64,000 bases of DNA. Source: CAWEWH01 sp963812775 (GTDB lineage Bacteria > Pseudomonadota > Alphaproteobacteria > Rhizobiales > Beijerinckiaceae). The stretch is taken from positions 1 to 64,000 of the forward strand of contig CAWEWH010000007.1 of the NCBI GenBank assembly GCA_963812775.1, written 5' to 3'. Position 1 is the first letter of the stretch; each line of letters opens with the position of its first letter. This document shows positions 1-6,708 of this stretch, piece after piece. A program made the translations under genes and the position numbers. The notes below the pieces were generated by a model. That model had not been told where the DNA came from. It saw only the letters and a program-made list of their open reading frames with translations, and did not search any database.

Positions 1-61
1 TTGCCAGCGCGTAACGCTCCGGGGCATTCTCGCGCGCCACAGCCAGAGGGGGTGAGCGTCA

Positions 62-1313
62 GTGTCCGATCTTCTTTCCGGAAATGCGGTGATCGGCCAG
101 TCCGGCGGCCCGACCGCCGTCATCAATCAGTCGCTCGCGGGCGTGATCGAAGGGCTGCGCGCCGGGCTCGCGGCATCGGGCAAGGTCGGAGCGCATCTTC
201 GGCATGCGGCACGGCGTGCGCGGGCTGGTGAAGCCCGGCGCCGAGGGCCTGCTCGATCTCACCGCAGATCGACAAGGCGAAGCTCGAGGCGGTCGCCGCG
301 AACGCCCTCCTCTGCGCTCGGCTCGACCCGCGACAAGCCTGACGACGCCTATTGCGAGAAGATCTCGACGGCTGCCGCCGAACGACATCCGCTAGTTCTT
401 CTACATCGGCGGCAACGACTCGGCCGAGACCGCCACATCGTGAGCGAGAAGGCGCCGCCGCGGGCTACGAGCTCCGCTGCTTCCACGTGCCCAAGACGAT
501 CGACAACGACCTGCTCGTGAACGACCACACGCCCGGCTACCCGTCGGCGGCGAGGTACGTCGCGCCGGCGCTCATGGGCGACACCCTCGACAACGCAGCC
601 TCCGCGGCATCAAGATCGACGTCATGATGGGCCGCAACGCGGGCTTCCTGACCGCGGCGGCGGCGCTCGCGCGTGGCACGTGCGCCCGACGGGCGCGCCA
701 GCCGACCGGCCGGCGCCGCACCTGATCTACGTGCCCGAGGCGCCGTTCTCGACCGACGCTTCCTCGCCGACGTCGAGGCGTCTACGCGAAGCACGGGCGC
801 TGCCTGATCGCCGTGAGCGAAGGCATCCACGACGCGACGGGCGCGGAGATCGGGCCGAAGCTGATCGCGGGCCGGCGAGGGCGACGCGCACGGCAACGTG
901 CAGCTCTCGGGCTCGGGCGCGCTCGGCGACGGGCTGGCGGATGGTCAAGACGGGGCTCACGCCGAGGCGGCAAGGCGCTGCGCGTGCGCGCGGACACGTT
1001 CGGCTATCTGCAGCGCTGCTGGCCGCAGGCCTCGCCGGTCGAGTCGAGGAGGCGCGCGCCGTAGGCCGCTACGCCGCGGAGTTGGCCGGAGGAGGCGAGA
1101 CAAGCTGCCCGGTGATCATCCTCCGCACGTCCAACGCGCCCGATGCCTATAGAAAGCGAATGCGCCCGGGCAGCGTCTTTCCGCTGTGGCGCGCCGCACG
1201 CGGCACGTGCCGGCCGAGTTCATCTCCTGGAGCAAACGACGTGAGCGCAGCGTTCTACGCCTATTGCCGGCCGCTGCTGGGCGGGTCTCCTGCCGAAGCT
1301 GGAGCGCCTCTGA
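62..1313 (+). pseudogene. pfp: 6-phosphofructokinase, PPi-dependent type, multiply frameshifted
   Basis: Phosphorylates fructose 6-phosphate, probably with pyrophosphate. Translation starts at a GTG at 62 with a purine-rich AGGGGGTGAG upstream, and the N-terminus reads GQSGGPTAVINQSL, the phosphate-binding loop of the family. Pieces in all three frames then give GGNDSAET (about 410-430), PKTIDNDL (about 490-510), a GRNAGFL segment (about 630), YVPEAPFSTD and LSGSGALGD, ending CRPLL..LPKLERL at 1313. In this family Asp or Asn in the GGDG position together with Lys in PKTIDND marks PPi-dependent enzymes, while ATP-dependent enzymes carry Gly at both sites. At least seven indels break the frame. 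Because the motifs stay in the right order with near-normal spacing, sequencing error is more likely than gene decay. Confidence 0.8.
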
Positions 1314-2175
1314 GCTTCTTCGACCAGCTCCCCGCACATAGGTCGGGCAGCGCGAAGGCGGCGACGTGGACGTCGGGCGTCCAATAGCGCGTGGGGAAGG
1401 CGCCCGCCTTCGCGTAGCGCCGCTGGATCTTCTTGCGGCGATGGTGGCGAAGCTTGGGGTTATCGGTGGCCCAGCCATAGGACATGGGGCCGCCGAAATA
1501 GGTCGGCGTGGTAGCGAGATAGGCGAAGGCGTCGCTCGAACAGCTCGCGGAAGAAGCCCACACTCTGCTGTAGCTCGGAAGCCTGGAGGAAGGCTGAAGC
1601 CCGTTCTGCGTCACCAGCAGGCCCCCCGGCTTGAGGCAGCGGGCGCAGCCGGCATAGAACTCGCGGGTGAACAGCACGGCGCCGGGGCCAACCGGATCGG
1701 TGGAATCGATCATGATCACGTCAAAGCGATCATCGGTCCCGGCCACGAATTTGGTGCCGTCGGCGATGACGATCTTGGTTCTGGGATCGTCGTCGTAGGC
1801 GCCGGCGGAGACGCCCGGGAAGAACTGGCGGAGAGATCGATCACGCCGCGGTCGATCTCGCACAGCGTCGCCTGCTCGATCTCCGGATGCTTGAGCACCT
1901 CGCGCAGCACGCCGCCATCGCCGCCGCCGACGATCAGCGCCGTCTTCGCTTTGCCATGGGCGAAGAGCGGCACGTGGGCTCATCATCTCGTGATAGACGA
2001 ACTCGTCCTTGGTCGTGAGCTGGACGATGCTGTCGAGCATCATCACCCGACCAAAGTCGGAGTTCTCGAAGATGATCAGTCGCTGATGCTCGGTCTCGCT
2101 GTCGAAAAGGACGTTGTCAGCCTTCAGACGGACACGGAAGCCACGGTGGAGCGTCTCTTCGACCCAGCGTTCCAT
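1261..2175 (-). CDS. speE: Spermidine synthase, frameshifted
   Basis: Transfers an aminopropyl group from decarboxylated S-adenosylmethionine to putrescine, in the cytoplasm. From the ATG at 2175 it reads MERWVEETLHRGF, then ADNVLFDSETEHQRLIIFEN. A frame change near 1975 leads to ALIVGGGDGGVLREVLKHP (the AdoMet-binding glycine loop) and CEIDRGVIDL; a second near 1830 leads to FDVIMIDSTDPVGPGAVLF and FYAGCARCLKPGGLLVTQNG. These are the signature segments of the PABS-domain family. The C-terminus after VHVAAFALP is scrambled by more indels, so the true stop between about 1261 and 1320 is uncertain. It converges on the phosphofructokinase gene and lies directly downstream of speD, which supplies its substrate; the two overlap by about 50 bases as read. 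Confidence 0.85.
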   Translation of the reverse strand: MERWVEETLHRGFRVRLKADNVLFDSETEHQRLIIFENSDFGRVMMLDSIVQLTTKDEFVYHEMMSPRAALRPWQSEDGADRRRRRWRRAARGAQASGDRAGDAVRDRPRRDRSLRQFFPGVSAGAYDDDPRTKIVIADGTKFVAGTDDRFDVIMIDSTDPVGPGAVLFTREFYAGCARCLKPGGLLVTQNGLQPSSRLPSYSRVWASSASCSSDAFAYLATTPTYFGGPMSYGWATDNPKLRHHRRKKIQRRYAKAGAFPTRYWTPDVHVAAFALPDLCAGSWSKKLRGAPASAGDPPSSGRQ

Positions 2176-2663
2176 CGGTTCATTTCCTTGCCGCGCATCT
2201 GCTCCTTGACCACCACCCTGCGAGGCGAGAAAGCCTCCTTCAAGACGTCGATGGCCGCTCTCGGATTGGTCTGGCCGCACATGAAGATATCGAGCGCGGC
2301 GTAGCCATATTCCGGCCAGCTATGGATCGAGATATGCGACTTGGCGAGAACCGCGACCCCCGACACCCCACCATTCGGCGTGAAGTGGTGCAGATGGATG
2401 TGCAGGAGCGTGGCGCCAGCGACCTCCACACATCGTCTGAGCGTATGCTCGATGTGGTCTAGGTCGTCGAGGCGCTCGGCCCGAACGAGATCAATGATGA
2501 GATGAGTGCCCGCGTAGGCGACCCCATCCCGCTCACAAAAAAAGTCCTTGCGCTCTTCCTCCCGCGAAGGAGCAAGGCGCCGGGAAAGCTTTTCTTCCGT
2601 TTGGGCGGTGCTTGAACCATGATCCAAGTCCATCCCCAATTGGAAGAGGGCGTCACTGGACAT
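2124..2663 (-). CDS. speD: S-adenosylmethionine decarboxylase proenzyme
   Basis: Makes decarboxylated AdoMet, the aminopropyl donor for SpeE. It is a pyruvoyl enzyme made as a proenzyme that self-cleaves. The start is taken at the ATG at 2663 (MSSDALFQLGMDLDHG), because the upstream in-frame extension has no family similarity. The core shows GTHLIIDL, LLHIHLHHFTPNGGVSGVAVL and KSHISIHSWPEYGYAALDIF followed by MCG. The Ser after Lys is the expected self-cleavage and pyruvoyl site, and the following His and the Cys of FMCG are the usual catalytic pair. About 180 residues, longer at the N-terminus than the 120-140 residue minimal forms. The end at 2124 runs into speE. Homologues usually stop near RGKE, so a small indel near 2180 may have removed the real stop. 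Confidence 0.88.
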   Translation of the reverse strand: MSSDALFQLGMDLDHGSSTAQTEEKLSRRLAPSREEERKDFFCERDGVAYAGTHLIIDLVRAERLDDLDHIEHTLRRCVEVAGATLLHIHLHHFTPNGGVSGVAVLAKSHISIHSWPEYGYAALDIFMCGQTNPRAAIDVLKEAFSPRRVVVKEQMRGKEMNRWNAGSKRRSTVASVSV

Positions 2664-2866
2664 GGCGTCCTCCCCAACCAGCAGATGTTCAAGTCTAAAC
2701 GACGCGCTATTTACACCCGCGTTCGAGGCGATGCAAGAGGCTTTTGGTCTCATGAGGCAGAATGACCTCAAAAAAGTTTCCATAGCGCTTTCGTCCGGGA
2801 ACGGTTCGGCTGTCGCAGGCGTCGGGGCGACGCTGTCACAAAGCGGCGCGCGAAGAGGATCGGAGC

Positions 2867-3933
2867 ACGACCAAGAGCGCTCGTCGCCTCGTCAGCGTGT
2901 TTGCGCTCGCTGCGTGGCTCGGCTGCCAGCGGCGCTCGCGACCGAGACGCGCGCGGCAGAGGAGCTGCCGAAGCTCGGCGCCGACCTTGCCGCGACCTCC
3001 GTCTCGGGGCTTTCCTCCGGCGCCTACATGGCGGGACAGATCCAGGTGGCGCACGCCAAGGACATCGTCGGCGCCGGGATCGTCGCCGGCGGGCCTTATG
3101 CCTGCGCCGAGAGCCCGGCCAGCCGCATCTTCCCGTTCTGGCCGACCGCCGTGGCGCAGAACGGCACGCAGGCGCTTTACCAATGCATGAAGACGAGTTT
3201 GGGCGAGCCCGACCCGGTGAGATCGGCGGAGCGCGCCAAGGAATTGGCCGAGGACGGCGCCATCGACCCGATCGCGGGGCTCGCCGCCGACAACGTCTAT
3301 CTCTTCTCCGGCAAGGAGGATGACACCGTCAAGCTCGCGGTAGTGCAGGCGGCGAAGCGCTTCTACAAGGAGGTCGGGCGTTGCCGATGCCAATACCACG
3401 CTGGTCGAGGGCGATGGCGGCCACGCTCTGATCACGGCGCAAGGCGGCGGCGTGGCGTGCGGCGTCTCCGACACGCCCTATGTATCGAATTGCGGCTATG
3501 CCCAGGCCAAGGCGATCCTCTCCTGGATCTATGGGCCGCTCGGCCGAGGCGACGGCCGCGCCTTCGGGCAAGTTCATCCTGTTCGACCAAGGCGCCTTCT
3601 CCGAGCCGGGAGACGGGTTTGCCGACGAGGGCGTGGTCTATGTCCCGCAAAGCTGTTCGGAGCAGCCCGGCTGCCGGGTGCATATCGCGCTGCATGGCTG
3701 CGAGCAGTCGCGAGAGGCGGTGGGCGACACCTTCGTCAAGGATAGCGGCTTTGCCGAGATCGCCGATACCAACCGGCTCGTGGTCCTGTTCCCGCAAGTG
3801 AAGGCCGAGCACGATCAATCCGAATGGCTGCTGGGATTGGTGGGGCTATACCGGGCTCGACTATCTCGGCAAGGATGCCCCGCAGATAAAGGCGATCTGG
3901 GGCATGGTCGAGCAGCTTACTCAGTCACCATGA
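2867..3933 (+). CDS. Short-chain-length PHA depolymerase-like secreted esterase, frameshifted
   Basis: An alpha/beta-hydrolase of the extracellular polyhydroxyalkanoate depolymerase type 2 family. The N-terminus (RRLVSVFALAAWLG then LPAALATETRAA after a frame change near 2925) looks like a signal peptide. Next come SVSGLSSGAYMAGQIQVAHA, holding the GLSSG nucleophile box, and AGIVAGGPYACAES, both typical of the family. Further frame changes near 3380 and 3555 lead to LVEGDGGHALITAQGGG, FILFDQGAFSEPGDGFADEG and CRVHIALHGCEQSREAVGD. The last frame, reached near 3840, reads GCWDWWGYTGLDYLGKDAPQ and stops at 3933. No ATG is visible at the expected start; 2867 is a guess from reading frame and spacing. 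At least four indels are needed. Confidence 0.75.
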
Positions 3934-3943
3934 AGGACAGGTA

Positions 3944-4387
3944 TTGGAAGATCTCCACATCGTGATCTTCGAAGCGCCGCTCGGCTCGGACCTTTACCGG
4001 CAGGCGCTAGCGCTCCGCGAAGCGATCTGCGGCGGCCGCTCGGGCTGTACGATCTCCGCCGACGAGCTTGCCGACGACGAAACGCGCCAGCATTTCTGCG
4101 CACTCTGGCAGGGCCGCGTGGTCGGCTCGGTGTCGTTGAAGCCGCTCGGCGAAGCGCTTCCTCCAGCTCAAGCAGATGGCCGTGGCGCAGGACCGGCAGC
4201 GCAGAAGCATCGGCAAGCAGCTTCTCGTGCATGCGGAGGGCTGGGGCCGGAGCTCGGGATTCCAGCTCATGACGCTCAACGCCAGAATTGGCATCGAAGG
4301 GTTCTACGCGGCGCATGGGCTATGTCGTCGGCGGGCAAGCCGTTCGAGGAGAACACAATTCCGCATATCAGGATGACTAAGTCCTGA
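3944..4387 (+). CDS. GNAT family N-acetyltransferase, frameshifted
   Basis: Probable acetyl-CoA-dependent N-acetyltransferase; the acceptor is unknown. The TTG at 3944 is taken as the start because a purine-rich AAGGACAG precedes it and the ATG at 3930 is quickly stopped. The protein begins MEDLHIVIFEAPLGSDLYRQ and reads through RQHFCALWQGRVVGSVSLKP. A frame change near 4155 leads to LKQMAVAQDRQRRSIGKQLL, which matches the acetyl-CoA binding motif A of GNAT enzymes (hydrophobic-x-Val-x-x-x-x-(R/Q)-x-x-G-x-G/A), followed by FQLMTLNARIGIEGFYAAHG. A second frame change near 4320 gives GKPFEENTIPHIRMTKS at the C-terminus. It starts 10 bases after the esterase stop, so the two are probably cotranscribed. 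Confidence 0.7.
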   Translation: MEDLHIVIFEAPLGSDLYRQALALREAICGGRSGCTISADELADDETRQHFCALWQGRVVGSVSLKPLGEALPPAQADGRGAGPAAQKHRQAASRACGGLGPELGIPAHDAQRQNWHRRVLRGAWAMSSAGKPFEENTIPHIRMTKS

Positions 4388-5333
4388 ATGGGTCCAAAGA
4401 GTGCTCATCCGGGACTCGCTCATCGCTTTCAGCGATGATCACGCCGCTGCTCCACGTCGTCGGGACCGAGCTGATCCGGTAAGGAAAATAGAGATTGGCT
4501 CGCGGTATGGGAAGCTCAACCTCGATCTTGTCGGACTGACGTCATGAATACGATGCCGGAATACAAGGTCGATACCCGCAGATCGGCACGAATCGCACGT
4601 CGTAAACCGCATGGGTCCGCGCCTACAGGCGGGTCGGCGTCCTCCGCATTTCCACATCGCAGTCGCTCTGGGCCAGCAACCGAGCACTGGTTTGCCGTCG
4701 AACACCGACACGGTCTACCGGCAACATCGAGCGCGCGCGGTGACGACGCTGAAGCGAGGCGGTACACACCGGCTATCGTCAGCGGATCGAGTACGCGCCT
4801 CAGCTTCGCGTGAGATCAGTACGATTGCTTGCGGCACGCCGATTGAGCTTCTCCTGGCGCGACTCCGGATGCTCTTTCTTCTCCCCAGAACGACCGCAAT
4901 CAGCACTTCGACTTGCACTTCGTAATTCCTGGGCGGCTCAGCCAGATACGCTAGGCACTCGATGTCTGCATGAATGAACGAAAACTCGCCCTGAGCCTGG
5001 ATCTTCTAGATAGGTCTCTTCAAATTGCGCATTGTTGCGAAATTTGCTCATACTGATATGCTTGAACTGTCGACCGGCGTAAGCGTTTCCATCCGCACGG
5101 CGCCTACTCTGAAATAGCAATCAGACAGACTGCCGGCCAATACACCGCATATGAAGGGCATCATGCTCATAGCGCAATCGCTCCGTATCGCTAGATGCTG
5201 CATTTTTACATCCCTTTTCGCTTGAGCCACTATGAGCAAGCTTGAGATTCAAATTGTCACAGTACCTCTTGGGCATTGTAAACCGCCATATGGGATAGCC
5301 GCTCGACTGGCTTAAACACGGAAGGGAGAGCAG
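4388..5333. other. Gene-poor stretch without a convincing gene
   Basis: About 950 bases with lower GC in the second half and no frame that I recognise. On the minus strand a short frame from about 5058 reads MSKFRNNAQFEETYLEDPG and, after a one-base shift near 4975, HADIECLAYLAEPPRNYEV and further. This could be the remnant of a small gene broken by the same indels seen in the neighbours, but I cannot assign it. No RNA gene or mobile element signature is visible. Confidence 0.4.
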
Positions 5334-5801
5334 ATGAGTTGGAGGTGGGAGAACAAGGCGCCGGATTTCAGCCTGCTGGCCGACGGCGGCAGCAAGGTCG
5401 CGCTCAAGGACTTCAAGGGTAAGGCGGTCGTCCTTTATTTCTATCCCAAGGACGACACGTCGGGCTGCACGGCGCGAGGCTTGCGCCTTCCGCGACAGTT
5501 GCCGGAATTCGGCAAGGCGAAGGCCGCCGTGATAGGCATCTCGCGGGATTCCGTCGCGAGCCACGACAAGTTCAAGGCGAAGTTCAAGCTCCCCTTCCCG
5601 CTCGCCTCAGACGAGGATGGCAAGGTCTGCCAAGCCTATGGCGTGTGGGTCGAGAAGAGCATGTACGGCAGAAAGTACATGGGCATCGAGCGGTCGACCT
5701 TCCTCATCGACGGCAAAGGCGTGATCCGCAAGCTCTGGCGAAAGGTGAAGGTCCCCGGCCACGCCGAGGAAGTGTTGGAGGCCGCCGAGGCGCTGAAATA
5801 G
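5334..5801 (+). CDS. bcp: Peroxiredoxin, Bcp/PrxQ type
   Basis: Thiol peroxidase that reduces hydrogen peroxide and organic hydroperoxides in the cytoplasm. A good Shine-Dalgarno (GGAAGGGAGAG) precedes the ATG at 5334. The 155-residue protein has the usual length. It shows VVLYFYPKDDTSGCT with the peroxidatic Cys, then AAVIGISRDS, FPLASDEDGKV and YMGIERSTFLIDGKG. Between the active site and LPEFGKAK the protein reads ARGLRLPRQ. Shifting the frame by one base in that stretch gives REACAFRDS, the normal Bcp sequence with the resolving-type Cys. One base is therefore extra near 5476 and one missing near 5503. The two errors cancel and leave an open frame with about nine wrong residues. Confidence 0.9.
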   Translation: MSWRWENKAPDFSLLADGGSKVALKDFKGKAVVLYFYPKDDTSGCTARGLRLPRQLPEFGKAKAAVIGISRDSVASHDKFKAKFKLPFPLASDEDGKVCQAYGVWVEKSMYGRKYMGIERSTFLIDGKGVIRKLWRKVKVPGHAEEVLEAAEALK

Positions 5802-5865
5802 GGCGGTGCATGGCCCGGCAAGCCAGGCGGTACCAGCCCTAAATCAGCGCTCTCGGTGCGTGCGG

Positions 5866-6022
5866 CTACTGCGCGGGCGGCGCCGGCGGCGTCTCAGGCT
5901 GGGTCGGCTGCGTCTCAGGCGGAGTTGGGCTGCTCGGCCGGCTTCTGCTCGCCGCACATGTTGGCCGACAAACCAACGAGCGCGATCGCCGCGGCCGCTG
6001 CCACCATCATAAACTTCCTCAT
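5866..6022 (-). CDS. Small secreted proline-rich protein, frameshifted
   Basis: Starts at the ATG at 6022 behind a clear GCAAAGGAGACG. It reads MRKFMMVAAAAAIALVGLSA, an N-terminal signal sequence, then NMCGEQKPAEQPN. The open frame stops at 5915. Removing one A near 5922 continues it as PPETQPTQPETPPAPPAQ to a stop at 5866, a short Pro/Gln/Thr-rich tail. The Cys after the hydrophobic stretch is not in a good lipobox, so I call it secreted rather than a lipoprotein. Function unknown. Confidence 0.5.
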
Positions 6023-6111
6023 GTCATCGTCTCCTTTGCGGGTTAGCTTCCTACCCTGAAGCTTGGGTGAATAAGACAATACGCCATTTCTTGGCAATTT
6101 CATTATGCGAG

Positions 6112-6188
6112 TGGCGCACCCGAAAGGATTCGAACCTGTGACCTCTGCCTTCGGAGGGCAACGCTCTATCCAACTCAGCTACGGGTGC
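6112..6188 (-). tRNA. tRNA-Arg (anticodon CCG)
   Basis: On the minus strand the sequence folds as a full tRNA. The acceptor arm GCACCCG pairs with CGGGTGC, followed by discriminator G and an encoded CCA (6112-6114). The D-arm region reads AGCTGAGTTGGATAGAGC and the T-arm contains GGTTCGAATCC. The anticodon stem encloses the seven-base loop CTCCGAA, giving anticodon CCG, which reads the Arg codon CGG. Accessory DNA follows on the 5' side of the tRNA, not on the 3' side that integrases usually target. Confidence 0.95.
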
Positions 6189-6708
6189 TGGCACGGCGCA
6201 TTGATATCCCTGAAATTCCAGCTGTTGACGAATCTGAATATTGCCCGTCGACCTGCGCAATCCATCAGAAACGGCCCTCGGGTGTGACAGGGGTGTGACG
6301 CGCGGGTGGAAGTCCTGCGCACACTAGGGAGGTCAGGGTGAGAGTGAACCAGACTCATCCACTCAGCCTCAGACAGGTCACGTGAGCGGCGATGACGGGC
6401 TCACCGCACACGACCGGACCGTATCACTGACGCAAAAAATTCTTGCACGAGCTCCGAAAATTGGGTCGCGTGCTTGTGCCGGTGGCGGGAAACGCGTAAC
6501 ATTCCACAGACCCCCCCCACTGATTGCTCCTTATATTTTATTAGGAAGAGGCTTGAGAGGGGGGCTTTGGTCGGCATGGTGCGATCGATATTGACCGCAT
6601 AAACCCACCCGATCACCAAACCGTCCCGGCGAAGCATCGGCGAAGCGAAGCGAGCCAATTCTCATTCGTTATTGTAACCCATATTTGCATTTTCAAATTG
6701 GAGTGAGC
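6189..6708. other. Non-coding accessory spacer, lower GC
   Basis: Some 520 bases between the tRNA and the primase-like gene. It holds a tandem GGGTGTGACAGGGGTGTGACG (6280-6300), a short perfect inverted repeat GTGAGC/GCTCAC (6381-6403) and a C8 run near 6514 facing a G7 run near 6558 that could pair around an AT-rich centre (TTATATTTTATTAGG). No integrase gene or duplicated tRNA end is visible. An 85-codon minus-strand frame at 6401-6658 has no recognisable features. Confidence 0.4.

Noticed and set aside
6061..6188. Prophage or island attachment site at tRNA-Arg
   Set aside because: No integrase gene and no second copy of the tRNA 3' end could be found in the window.
6401..6658. 85-codon minus-strand frame in the tRNA-proximal spacer
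   Set aside because: No ribosome site or known motif; composition fits non-coding DNA.
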